Shown: piece after piece, positions 6,879 to 17,100 of the stretch
Layout: every line of letters starts with the position of its first letter
Numbering within the stretch: the stretch's first letter is position 1
DNA from: Clostridia bacterium
GTDB taxonomy: Bacteria > Bacillota > Clostridia > Oscillospirales > Acutalibacteraceae
Direction of reading: 5' to 3'
DNA length: 43,767 nucleotides
Assembly: GCA_017502085.1 (NCBI GenBank)
Contig: JAFVVQ010000003.1
Coordinates: 1 to 43,767 of the forward strand
Made by a program: the position numbers and the translations under genes
Notes under the pieces: generated by a model
Database searches by the model: none
The model's input: the letters and a program-made list of their open reading frames with translations, nothing else
What the model was told of the DNA's origin: nothing

Positions 6879-9734
6879 TTAACCGATAAACTTGATTGTG
6901 AGAATCTTTTTGCCTGTGATTTCGAATTCAGCAAAGCCGTCTGCATCAACGGTGAGGGGAGCGGAATCAAGTTCTTCAAGAGTAACAAGCTTGATTTCCT
7001 TCCACTTCTTGCCCGAGTATGCGGGAAGCTCGAATTCAGCCATCTGTCTTTCAACGGGAGACTGTGCCTTTTCAATGGGAGCAATGCCGCCGTTGAGACG
7101 GATCGCAGTCTTGACTGTCTTGTCGGAGGGGTTGAAGAGTCTGACGATATAGCCTTCGCCGTCTTCGCTCTTCTTGATACCGCTGATGTTGAGGCATTCA
7201 TCCTTGAGCTCAAGGAATGCGTGGGTGAGGGGATTCTTGCCGTGAGCGGTGGGAGCAATCTGAGCGGCTGTGCAGTAGAGATTGAAACGTTCGCTCTCCT
7301 GCCATACGTTGCCTTCTTCCCAGTCGCCCTTGTGAGGCATAAATGCATAGCGGAATGTGTTCACGCCGATGCACTGTGAACCCTTATCCCAGTCGCTGTA
7401 GTTCTGCATATCGGCAGTAACGCAGATGCGAAGAGGATATGCACGGATGAGTGAGAGATAGAGTGTGCCGCATTCGTCATCGGCAGCCTCGTAAGCCTTG
7501 AGACCGGTGTTGAGAAGAGCTGCACCGACTTTGCCGTCGGTAAGGTCAACAAATGAATTCATCGGATGCTCTGTCATCGGGATTTCATCATAGAGTGAGT
7601 AATCGGGAAGAGCAATGGGACGCTTGACAACGTCAAACTGACCCTGAGCATATGAGAATTCGCTCTTGATTCCTGTGGGGAATGCAACCTGAAGATAGTG
7701 GTCTTCGCAGCGGTTGTTGATTGTTGTTTCGATTTCAACGTATTTTGCGCCCTTGCGGAGAGTAACAACGCTGTCGATATCAACGGGAAGCTTATGTACG
7801 CTTCTTGATTTTTCGTCAGCGGAACGCTTTTCGGGAAGCATCCAGCGCATTGAAATCTTATATGCGGTTTCGAATTCACCGTCACGAAGGAGGGTGATTG
7901 TTGCGTTTTCGTTGAGAGTTGTGAATATTTCGTTGAATTCGGGTACGAAATGCTCCCAGGGATTACCGATTTCGCCGCCATCCTTGAAGAAACCGAGGTT
8001 TTCATAAACCTTGCCTGTCTCCTTGTCAACAACGTTGTAAGTACCGTTGCTGTTGAATGAAACGCGGAGGAATTCGTTTTCCATAACCTGATTTGTCTTG
8101 AGGAGAGTTACGGGAGTTGTTGCTCTGACGTTATATGTGGGACGCATTTTGTAGGTCTTGTAGCCCATTGCGGGGATATCCTTGACCTCAGCAGCGATAA
8201 GGCGCTGTCTTGTGTGAAGAACGTTTGCGGTATCGTTGGGATTCTGGATAATCTGAGCATTGTTATCGTTGGATTCGATAATCTGATACTTGATTATGTT
8301 ACCGTCTTCATCAACGATTTCGAAAGTACCTGTCTTCCACTCTGCGGGAATTTCGACACGGAGACTGACTGTCTCGCTTCTCTTGAAGGGAGCGGGGTTG
8401 AATACAACGATTGCGGCATCGTCTCTGCTGAATGACTTGAGGTCGATGTCACCTGCGATATCCATGAATGCACGTTCAAAGATGCAGCTTGAAAGCTCTC
8501 TCGACTGTCTGTAACGGCTCATAACGTCTTCGTATACAACGTCTCTGCCGCAGGAACCGATGCTGTCGTGACCGTGATTCTGGAGAAGATAATTATATGA
8601 AAGGTCAATGAAATTCTGGGGATAGGGTGCACCTGCAAGAGATGCGAAAACTGCGAACGGTTCAGCGTAGTTGATGAGTCTTCTTTCTGTGTCGAAGTTT
8701 TCCTGTTTGATGTAAGTTCTTGCAGAAAGAATCCAGCCGCAGAGAATACTTACGCTGCCCTTGGTGTAGGGGTCACGCATTTCGCCCTTGAGCACGGGGG
8801 AGTTGGGATCAAAGTTGTCGATGATGCTCTGTTCCATTTCGCGCAGTGTGCTGTGGAAAACGTCAGCGTCGGGAAGCGCATTGTCAAGGTCTTTGATGAG
8901 CTGAACTTCTCTTGCATCGGGGCAGGATGAGTCATGACCTGCTGACCAGAAACGGTGGTTTGTGGTCCAGTCTGCATTCTGCTCTTCAATAGCCTGCTCT
9001 GCTCTTGCCTGAATGTTTTCTTTATGATATTCATAGAAAGGATGGGTGTACTGATAGTCGAGTTTCCAGTCTCTGTCGATGAGTTTGAAAACGCCGTTGT
9101 TATCATTCCAGACCATATCTCTGTTGTTTTCGTTTTCCTGATTGAAATAAACGGGTCTCTGAACAACGTACCAGATGTTGTAACGGGGTCTCTTGCCCAG
9201 ACGTGATGCCCAGATTCTTGAGCCGTCGGGGCTTTCCCAGAAGAATTCGGAGCGGGGTGCTTTGTAGGTGTTTATACCTCTGTAAAATGAAGCGAAGTTG
9301 ATGCCGAATCCCGAATAAATCTGAGGAAGCTGAGAAATCTGACCCCAGCCGAAGGGGGAGTAGCCTGTCTTGCTTATGCCGCCCATTTCCTTGCCGATTT
9401 TGTGGCCGAGAAGGAGGTTGCGCACGAGCGCTTCGCTGCCGACCGTGAATTCATCGGGGAGGCAATACCAGGGACCGACTGCGATTCTGCCTTCTCTGAT
9501 GTATTTCTGAAGCTTTTCTTTCTTTTCGGGATAAACCTCAAGATAATCCTGAATGGGCATTGTCTGTGAGTCAAAATGAAAATGCTTGTAGTCGGGATTC
9601 TTATCGAGAATATCAAGAAGCATATCAACCATATAGCCGAGCATATGCTGAGTACGGTGGGCTGAAAAACGCCATTCTCTGTCCCAGTGTGTGTTTGATA
9701 TAAAATGACACTGAATCTTATCTTTCTTATCCAT
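6879..9734 (-). CDS. GH38 alpha-mannosidase family protein lacking the usual nucleophile Asp
   Basis: A 951-aa cytoplasmic GH38 protein (no signal peptide). The zinc site begins with NTHWDREW (His16, Asp18), and NHGHDSIGSCGRDVVYED carries the later conserved His-Asp; the C-terminal half is the beta-sandwich seen across the family. In GH38 enzymes the catalytic nucleophile, which also binds the metal, is the Asp of a P-D-x-F-G motif. Here that segment reads GYSPFGWGQISQLPQ, with Phe128 or a gap where Asp is expected; the other two GH38 proteins in this window keep PDVFG and PDCFG. It may belong to a divergent clade, use another acid, or be inactive. AAGGAG sets ATG 9734. It follows the HAD gene by 11 bp, so the two are one operon. 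Confidence 0.88.
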   Translation of the reverse strand: MDKKDKIQCHFISNTHWDREWRFSAHRTQHMLGYMVDMLLDILDKNPDYKHFHFDSQTMPIQDYLEVYPEKKEKLQKYIREGRIAVGPWYCLPDEFTVGSEALVRNLLLGHKIGKEMGGISKTGYSPFGWGQISQLPQIYSGFGINFASFYRGINTYKAPRSEFFWESPDGSRIWASRLGKRPRYNIWYVVQRPVYFNQENENNRDMVWNDNNGVFKLIDRDWKLDYQYTHPFYEYHKENIQARAEQAIEEQNADWTTNHRFWSAGHDSSCPDAREVQLIKDLDNALPDADVFHSTLREMEQSIIDNFDPNSPVLKGEMRDPYTKGSVSILCGWILSARTYIKQENFDTERRLINYAEPFAVFASLAGAPYPQNFIDLSYNYLLQNHGHDSIGSCGRDVVYEDVMSRYRQSRELSSCIFERAFMDIAGDIDLKSFSRDDAAIVVFNPAPFKRSETVSLRVEIPAEWKTGTFEIVDEDGNIIKYQIIESNDNNAQIIQNPNDTANVLHTRQRLIAAEVKDIPAMGYKTYKMRPTYNVRATTPVTLLKTNQVMENEFLRVSFNSNGTYNVVDKETGKVYENLGFFKDGGEIGNPWEHFVPEFNEIFTTLNENATITLLRDGEFETAYKISMRWMLPEKRSADEKSRSVHKLPVDIDSVVTLRKGAKYVEIETTINNRCEDHYLQVAFPTGIKSEFSYAQGQFDVVKRPIALPDYSLYDEIPMTEHPMNSFVDLTDGKVGAALLNTGLKAYEAADDECGTLYLSLIRAYPLRICVTADMQNYSDWDKGSQCIGVNTFRYAFMPHKGDWEEGNVWQESERFNLYCTAAQIAPTAHGKNPLTHAFLELKDECLNISGIKKSEDGEGYIVRLFNPSDKTVKTAIRLNGGIAPIEKAQSPVERQMAEFELPAYSGKKWKEIKLVTLEELDSAPLTVDADGFAEFEITGKKILTIKFIG

Positions 9735-9745
9735 AACGTTTCTCC

Positions 9746-10741
9746 TTATCCTTTGATTATCTTCATGATTTCGGCAAAGTTATTGCAGAAGTGTGAGCAA
9801 ACTGCCTTTGTGCCGCTTGATTCGATGTTACCGCCCGCAATACCGATTGTTGTGTAGCCTGCAAGGCGTACTGAACAAGCGCCCGCACCGCTGTCTTCGA
9901 TACCGACAACCCTGTTTCTGTCTGCAAAAGCTTCGCCGAGACCTACGATTGATGTTTCGGAATAGAGCCAGGGATGGGGCTTGGGTGAAAGTTCGCCGAG
10001 AGTGCCTACGCTGCCCTTGCGGAGCGGGAAACCTGCAGAGATGATTGCATCGTAGAAATCCTTGGGGTCACCCATACCGAGAGTACGGAATGCGGAAAGA
10101 ATTTCGGGCCAAGCCTTTTCGTAGAGACCCGAGGTAACGAGACCGATTTTAACACCCATATCCTTGAACTCAAGAAGGAAATCCTTGACGCCCTCAGTGG
10201 GAGTGAAAGCACCTTCCTTGCCTCTGCCGGCCATAATTTCTTCCATTTCTCTGTGAGTATGTTCAAAATAGAAATTACGTGCTTTTTCAAGGGATTCGCC
10301 GGGGCAGTATTTATCAATGCAGTACTGAAGATGCTCTGATACGCTGTGACCCGAAACGAAGGGAAGGTCAGCATCCTCAAGCTCAAACTTGGGATTGCCG
10401 AGCATACTTGCGGTACTCATCTGAATGATCCAGATCCAGAAATCCTCGCTGCGTACGGTTGTGCCGTCAAGGTCCATAAGGACTGCGTTGAGGGGATATT
10501 CTGTCTTTACGGGATAAACGGGATAGTATACGGGATACGCAATAGCGGATTTGACACCTGCAAGGGTGTGGCTGCCGAATGAAACGAATTCAACCTTCTT
10601 GTCACCCGTTGCAACGATGTTTTCAACGCCGTTTTTGCCCGAAATAAACTTGCCGTCTTCCGTTGTTTCAAGAAGATGAAATCCGCTCTCGGGACCGACA
10701 GGGCCGAGGTCGGGGATAATGATTGTTTTGTCGAGAAGCAT
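9746..10741 (-). CDS. HAD-superfamily phosphatase/phosphomutase-like protein with N-terminal extension
   Basis: A 331-aa HAD hydrolase. Motif I is VLMDLDGTTV (Asp90, Asp92), motif II is LVTSG, motif III is the Lys of SPKPHPW, and motif IV is GIEDSGAGA, with a helical cap between I and II as in beta-phosphoglucomutase-like and sugar-phosphatase members. Residues 1-80 are an extra domain, ending in an aromatic-rich stretch (AYPVYYPVYPV), not usual for the family. The gene is first in the operon with the GH38 protein, so it may act on a phosphosugar released during mannoside breakdown. A ribosome site AAAGGA lies before ATG 10741. Confidence 0.82.
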   Translation of the reverse strand: MLLDKTIIIPDLGPVGPESGFHLLETTEDGKFISGKNGVENIVATGDKKVEFVSFGSHTLAGVKSAIAYPVYYPVYPVKTEYPLNAVLMDLDGTTVRSEDFWIWIIQMSTASMLGNPKFELEDADLPFVSGHSVSEHLQYCIDKYCPGESLEKARNFYFEHTHREMEEIMAGRGKEGAFTPTEGVKDFLLEFKDMGVKIGLVTSGLYEKAWPEILSAFRTLGMGDPKDFYDAIISAGFPLRKGSVGTLGELSPKPHPWLYSETSIVGLGEAFADRNRVVGIEDSGAGACSVRLAGYTTIGIAGGNIESSGTKAVCSHFCNNFAEIMKIIKG

Positions 10742-10773
10742 AGCGATTTCCTTTCAAAAAAAAATTACAAATT

Positions 10774-10802
10774 ATTCTATCACAATACGAAGAATATGTA
10801 AA
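10774..10802 (-). promoter_or_regulatory. Sigma-A promoter for the HAD-GH38 operon
   Basis: Minus-strand TTTACA (10802-10797), 17 bp, TAGAAT (10779-10774), 33 bp before the HAD start codon. Confidence 0.72.
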
Positions 10803-10834
10803 TCATAAAATAAAATATTTTAAACTTTTTTATA

Positions 10835-10874
10835 TTGAAATGTGCAGATATTGGTGATATACTGTAAACGGTAT
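10835..10874 (+). promoter_or_regulatory. Sigma-A promoter with overlapping partial palindrome, upstream of GH38
   Basis: TTGAAA (10835-10840), 17 bp, TATACT (10858-10863). The -10 overlaps the imperfect palindrome ATACTGTAAACGGTAT (10859-10874), whose GTAAACG core recalls LacI-family operators. A control site shared by the two divergent mannosidase transcripts is possible; no LacI gene is in the window. Confidence 0.55.
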
Positions 10875-10930
10875 AATTTGGTCTTACTTTATACTTAAGC
10901 ACAAATTCACATAAGAAAGGACGATTCAAG

Positions 10931-13900
10931 TTGGCAGAAATCAAAAACTTTGACGCCGTTGCGGCTCTTGACGCAATGGATGCCCATGTTGATGACTGGC
11001 GTGATGCCACAAAAGGCAAACAGAGAGGTATTTTCTCGTTTGACGATGTTGTTAACGTCAAACTCAAGACCCTCAAAAAGAGAATTTACACCGATATCGA
11101 ATCACTTCCCGCATGGAAGATGAAGGAGTGTATCTACAAGGGTATCGGTGATTACGAATATTTCTACGATGAGTGGAAAGAACTCAACGTAGGCGATCGT
11201 TGGGGTAACAACGGCTGGAGTGCATTCTTCAAGAACTCGTTCGATATTCCCGAGCGTTTTGCAGGCAAGAAGGTAACCCTCAACGTTTATTTCGGAGGTG
11301 ACTCCCTTCTTTCAATCAACGGTGAACCTTATCAGGGTCTCGATCCCTTCCGCAACAGCGTTCTTCTTTCAAACGAAGCCGTTGCAGGTGAGCATTACGA
11401 TATCGACATCGAGTCCTACTACGTATGGCATTCAAACGAGTCAACAGTCAAGACTCTTTCATGCTCGTTCATCGGTGTTGTTGATCCCGTAATCGAAGAG
11501 GTTTACTGGGACTTCAAGGCAATTTTCAACGCACTCTTTATGCCTGTTCTCGATACGGGTCTTGCAGAGCTTATCAGAAGCGCTCTCAAGGAAGCCTTTA
11601 CTCACGTCAATTTCGACGTAACGGGTGACGAATTCAAGGCGGGTCTTCTTGAGGCACAGAAAGTTCTCAAAGAAAGAGTTTACAACAATCCCAACTATAA
11701 GACAGAGGGCACACTCTCTCTTGTAGGTAACTCCCACCTTGATATCGTGTTTATGTGGGCATATAAAGAGTATGTGCGCAAGCTCGGCAGAACTCACGCA
11801 ACAATGCTCCGTCTTATGGAACAGTATCCCGATTTCATCTTCTCACAGAGCACCGCTCCCACTTATATCGAGATGGAAAAGAGATACCCCAACATCTTCA
11901 ATCAGGTAAAGAAACGTATCGAAGAAGGCAGATGGGAATATATCGGCGCAATGTGGGTTGAGCCCGATTGTAACCTTGTTTCGGGTGAATCCTTTGTCCG
12001 TCAGCTTCTTCACGGCGTAAGATATGCTGAAAAGACCTTCGGTATCACTCCCAAAACCTGCTGGGTACCCGACGTTTTCGGTAACGGCTATGCAATGCCT
12101 CAGATTCTCAAGAAGGCGGGCGTTGAATATTTCGTAACTCATAAGATGGGTATCTGGAACGATACAAACCCCTGGCAGTATAACACCTTCTGGTGGGAAG
12201 GCCCCGACGGATCAAAGATCTTCTCCATCGTTCCTCCCACCCATTTCATCGGCACAGTTGAGGCTGACTCGCTCAAGATGAACTGGAAGAAGTATACGGA
12301 TAAGGCTACCATCGGCGAATCAATGTATTGCTACGGCTGGGGTGACGGCGGCGGCGGTGTTGACACCGAAATGCTTGAATATGCAAAGCGTTATAAGAGC
12401 TTCCCCGGTCTGCCCGAAACCAAGCCCAGCAAGATCGAAGATTCACTTGCAAGAATGAAGGCAAAGGCAACCGATACCAATATCCCCACGTGGAAAGACG
12501 AGCTTTATCTTGAAGAGCACAGAGGCGTTCATACAACAAAGGCTCTTCTCAAGAAGCTTAACAGATACAGCGAAAATCTCTACCGTCAGGCAGAAATTTT
12601 TGCATCAATCGCAATGAAATACGGTTATGAGTATCCTCTTGAAAAGCTCAATGAAGGTTGGCAGATGATTCTCACAAACCAGTTCCACGATTCACTTCCC
12701 GGCTCACACATTACCGAGGTATTCGGCGATCTTTGCGATATTTATAAAGATATCATTGCAATCGGTGAAGAAGTCCGTGACGGCGCCCTCAATGCAATCG
12801 CAGGCAATATCAGCGGCGAAGCAAAATACGGCAAACCCTTCGCGCTCTTCAATTCACTCGGAACGGCTGCGACCTCAAAGGTTGAGCTTCCTTACAAGGA
12901 CGTTGAAATCTTCGACGCAGAGGGCAATAAGGTTCCCGTTCAGGCATATACAAAGCTTGACGGCACAAAGGTTCTTGTTTTCGTAGCAAAAGACGTTCCT
13001 GCAGTCGGCTATAAAGTATATTACACAAAGGATGCCGCTGTTGCGGAAGCAAAGACAGTTGACAGCGCTGATATCGAAAACGCAAACTTCAGCCTCAAGT
13101 TTGACGCATCTGCAGAACTTGTTTCAATCTTCGATAAGAAGAATAACCGCGAAGTTCTTGAAGGCAAGGGTAATGTTTTCCGTATCTACGAAGACCTTCC
13201 CGGCAAGTACGATGCATGGGATATCGTTGCAACCTACACAGACCGAGAATTCGAAACAGAAGCAGGTAAGGTTGAAAGTGTTGTTTGCGGTGACGTGTTC
13301 ACCTGCGTAACTGTTGCCAAAAACATTATGAAGTCAACTCTCAAGCAGAATATCATTATCTACAATGAGCTTGACAGAATCGATTTCGATACCTTCATCA
13401 GCTGGCACGAGCAGGAAAAACTCCTTAAGGTCGGTTTCGACGTTGATATCAAGGCACAGAAGTTCACAAGAGATATCGCATACGCAACAATCGAAAGCTC
13501 CAACTACCGCCACAATCCTTACGATAAGGCTAAGTTTGAGGTTTCCGCTCATAACTTCATCGATATGTCTGAAGATGGCTACGGTCTCACAATCCTCAAC
13601 GACTGCAAGTACGGTTACGAGGTCAACGAGCAGAGAATGATTATCACTCTTCTCAAGGCTCCGATGAATCCCGACCCGAAGTCAGACAGAGGCGACCACT
13701 ACTTCACATATTCACTCTATCCTCACGCAGGCGGCTGGAAGGATGCAGAGACACTCGTAAGAGGTCTTGAATTCAATAATCCGATGCTTCCCGTTGAAAT
13801 TGCGGCTGACGCAAAGGGTGCTGAAAGCGGTTCCTTCATCAGCGTTGACGGTAAGAACGTTACTCTTGAAGCAGTCAAGAAGTGTGAAGACGAAGATGCT

Positions 13901-14095
13901 TACATCGTACGTTTTGTTGAAAAATCAGGCAGAAGAACAACGGTTAACGTAGAATTTTTCGCTGAGATTGCAAACGTTGCAGAGTGTAATCTCCTTGAGC
14001 GTGAAGACGTTGCAGTTGATATTGCTGACGGCAAGGCAATGAGCTTTGAAATCAAGCCTTTCGAAATCAAGTGCTACAAGGTTTTCGTTAAATAA
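10931..14095 (+). CDS. GH38 alpha-mannosidase
   Basis: A 1054-aa cytoplasmic alpha-mannosidase. An N-terminal accessory domain (about 1-250) precedes the GH38 catalytic barrel. The metal site is NSHLD (His269, Asp271), the nucleophile is Asp381 in WVPDVFGNGYAMPQ, and NQFHDSLPGSH is the later conserved segment; the C-terminal beta domains finish the protein. Length matches the ER/vacuolar Ams1-like branch (about 1000-1050 aa). The gene begins with TTG 10931, set by GAAAGGA 9 bases upstream; no better in-frame start is visible. It is transcribed divergently from the HAD-GH38 operon and ends in a strong terminator, so it is monocistronic. Confidence 0.93.
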   Translation: MAEIKNFDAVAALDAMDAHVDDWRDATKGKQRGIFSFDDVVNVKLKTLKKRIYTDIESLPAWKMKECIYKGIGDYEYFYDEWKELNVGDRWGNNGWSAFFKNSFDIPERFAGKKVTLNVYFGGDSLLSINGEPYQGLDPFRNSVLLSNEAVAGEHYDIDIESYYVWHSNESTVKTLSCSFIGVVDPVIEEVYWDFKAIFNALFMPVLDTGLAELIRSALKEAFTHVNFDVTGDEFKAGLLEAQKVLKERVYNNPNYKTEGTLSLVGNSHLDIVFMWAYKEYVRKLGRTHATMLRLMEQYPDFIFSQSTAPTYIEMEKRYPNIFNQVKKRIEEGRWEYIGAMWVEPDCNLVSGESFVRQLLHGVRYAEKTFGITPKTCWVPDVFGNGYAMPQILKKAGVEYFVTHKMGIWNDTNPWQYNTFWWEGPDGSKIFSIVPPTHFIGTVEADSLKMNWKKYTDKATIGESMYCYGWGDGGGGVDTEMLEYAKRYKSFPGLPETKPSKIEDSLARMKAKATDTNIPTWKDELYLEEHRGVHTTKALLKKLNRYSENLYRQAEIFASIAMKYGYEYPLEKLNEGWQMILTNQFHDSLPGSHITEVFGDLCDIYKDIIAIGEEVRDGALNAIAGNISGEAKYGKPFALFNSLGTAATSKVELPYKDVEIFDAEGNKVPVQAYTKLDGTKVLVFVAKDVPAVGYKVYYTKDAAVAEAKTVDSADIENANFSLKFDASAELVSIFDKKNNREVLEGKGNVFRIYEDLPGKYDAWDIVATYTDREFETEAGKVESVVCGDVFTCVTVAKNIMKSTLKQNIIIYNELDRIDFDTFISWHEQEKLLKVGFDVDIKAQKFTRDIAYATIESSNYRHNPYDKAKFEVSAHNFIDMSEDGYGLTILNDCKYGYEVNEQRMIITLLKAPMNPDPKSDRGDHYFTYSLYPHAGGWKDAETLVRGLEFNNPMLPVEIAADAKGAESGSFISVDGKNVTLEAVKKCEDEDAYIVRFVEKSGRRTTVNVEFFAEIANVAECNLLEREDVAVDIADGKAMSFEIKPFEIKCYKVFVK

Positions 14096-14107
14096 AAAAT
14101 AAAAATT

Positions 14108-14143
14108 ATGCCCCGCAGAGCTGAAACTCTGTGGGGCATTTTG
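14108..14143. terminator. Bidirectional terminator between convergent GH38 genes
   Basis: ATGCCCCGCAGAG (14108-14120) pairs with CTCTGTGGGGCAT (14127-14139). A T-rich run follows on the plus strand and an A/T-rich run on the other side, so it can serve both converging genes. Confidence 0.8.
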
Positions 14144-14149
14144 TCTGTA

Positions 14150-17100
14150 TTAAGGTCTGTAATGAAGATAAATTATTCTGCCGACGTCGTCGATTCTCCA
14201 GATGTAGCTTATGGCTTTTCTGTAAGCGTAGTTGAGCTTTGCTTTCAGGTTTTTCAGCTTGAAAGTGAAATCTCTGGGTCTGACGGTATCGTAAAGCTCG
14301 GTTGCGCATCTGCATTCCGCAGACTCTTTGACCTGTGTAGCCGAGAGGATAAACAGAGCCTTGTCTTCGGGCAGAGTGATTGATGCGGCGCCGCTTGTTT
14401 CGATTTCATATTTGAAGAAGAAAAGCTGATGGGCGAAGTTGTCACCCTTTGCGTTGTGGGTATGAGTGCACTCCCAACCGATAACGTCGGTCTTGATTTT
14501 TGCAGTGCGCTTCATATCGTATAAATCCCAGGCGAACGGTCTCTCTTCAATATCGCTGACCCTGAGTGTTACGGGCTTTCCGTCAATGCGGAAGGTGAAT
14601 TCTCTGTCACCGTCAAGACTTGCACAAAGGATGACAAATCTGTTGTAATCCGGATTCAGAGATATAGTCTGACCGTCTGCAATGAGAGAATCGTAATCTC
14701 CTTTTGCTATGGTAAAATCAATTCCGCCGCTTGTGATTTTGTCAGGGATAAGCTCTGCGGGGATTGTGTAATTCTTGCCGTCAATACCGTTATTTCTTCT
14801 GCTTCTGTTTGAAGAAATTGCCTTGGTGTTGAGCGGAAGAATAACAGCCGTTTGTTCAACCTGAACGGCAGTGTCCCGAGAGGGGATGAGTGTGACCGCA
14901 AAACTTCGGATTTCATATGGCGCCATATCGAAAACAAGACGGTTATTGTTGACTTCTGCATCGCCTATATGCTCCTCGGATGCATAAATTTCTCTCGCCG
15001 ATGCAATACCGTTGCCGAGAGAGAGGCTGACATTCTGATGTTGCCTGTTGTTGCCCTCATTTACTCTGATGACAATTTCATCGGAGTTTTCCGCTTTTTT
15101 GATTGCTCTGATGATAATTCCGTTATCAGAAATATCGGCAAAACTGTATGAACTTCCGAGAATGCCTGTATGATTATCGGCAACAAAAGCCGTCATCGGT
15201 GCGCTGAATTCACGTGCGGCGGTCTGCACTCTCGTCATGTCCGTACCTTTGTGTGCACAGATTGCATAGCCGTATCTGTTGAGTCCGAGATCCATCATGC
15301 TCTGCATTGATGCGGGGCGAGAGTTGTTGAGAGGCGTGAGCATAACGGTGAGTCTGAGCGTGTTGTTATCGTATTTATCCCATCCGTATTTGCAGTCGCT
15401 GAATACTGAAACGCCGTATTCTTCGGAAGAATCGGTGATGTCAACCCATTTTTGTGCGGGTACTTCATAAACCTCGGGAGTTGCATTGCCTCGTCTGATT
15501 GCACCGAGACCGAGGTCGAAGGTTGCCTCATCATTCGAACAGGTGAAGCTGAAAATATTCTTGCAGAGCGTACGCTGACTGTTCCAGTCGAATTCACAAT
15601 GAACTTCGAGCATATCCGACCCAGCCGAAAGCGAGATGTTGTTTGTAAAAACCGAATCGTCGGATTTCTGTATAACCTGAATCTTACATCTTGCGGGACC
15701 GTCTTCGATAACTTTCGATTCAACCAGCTGAGCGACTCTGTCGTGCGGTCTGATTGACTGATCGTGTTTGATTTCCCAGGCGGGATAGAACCATCCGCCC
15801 ACGTAGTTATCAAAAATTCCGAGTGTAACGGGTTTTGAGAGCAATTCTTTGTTGAGTTCCTTGTCAAAAATCGATCCTATGTCTCCGTTTTCGTTAAGAG
15901 TAACAGTATATCTTTCGTTCTCCAATGAATTTGCAGAAACCCGAAGAGCCGTGTTGACATTGTAGGGTGCATCACTTTCGGTGACGTCAAAAACGGTGAA
16001 TGAATGCGGGGACATATCCGCAACAAATACGATTGTTGTTTTTGATTCGGCTGATGAAACTACCTGAGAGGGGACTTCGGTACCGTCTGAATTTCGTACG
16101 GAAACGTTTCTGAATTTACCGTCAATAACGGCGGTAACGCAGCCTGTTCTCTTGCTTTCCATAGGATTGTTTACTATGACGGGAGTGCCTTTGCAGAATG
16201 AAGTATCAAGCATTGAGGCAACTGCCGAAACGCTCTTTTCATATTCGTGGGAAAGTTGATTGAGAGAAAGACCGTAGTCATTCCATGAACGCAGATATGC
16301 TCTCTGAATCGATGTGCCTGGCAGGTCATCATGGAATTGATGGTTGATGATTCGTTTCCACGAGGTGTTGAGTTCCTTCTGCGGATATTTTGCAGCTCCG
16401 AGCCATCCGGCGGTAACTGCGGCTCTTTCAGCCATATCCGCAAGTTCTTCGCCTCTTCTGTTCCAACGTTTGCTCAGAGCCCTTGCGGTGTAACCCGCAG
16501 TGCCATGGTCTGTCAGAAGAAGCTCGTTGTTCCAGGAGGGGAGCTTATCACGTTCCTCCTCCGTCATTTCAGTCATAATATGCTTGAAAACCTTGTCTGA
16601 CGGAGATGAATGAACTTTTATATCGGATTTGTCGTTCTTCTTCATATTTTTGTGAAGACTTCTCACCGATATCGGGAGAGGTCCGCCGCCTCGGTCACCG
16701 ATTCCGTGGAAGATTTCGGTGAAATTCATACCGAAGGGTTCGTTTTCGTTGAGTTTGTTTTTGATTACCTTGCTTTTGCGCAGATTTGTCAACACCGCAA
16801 CATAGTTTTGCATTTTGATGCTTGCGATGATATATTTGCCGTCAGGTCCGTACCACTTACCTATGTCGAACGGTTGACCGTATGCACTGCCCCAGCTGAG
16901 TTTCTGTGTTGTGAATCCGTAGAGATTCGAATGCCTGGCGATTGAGGGCAGGGCATAGCCGAAACCGAAACAGTCGGGCAGGAATACGTCACGGCTTCTG
17001 ATACCGAATTTTTCGTTGAAATATTCGTTGCCGAGGAGAAAGTTTCTGAAAAGTGCTTCAGGAGACGGCACGTTGACATCGCCGTTTTCCCACCCCGCAC

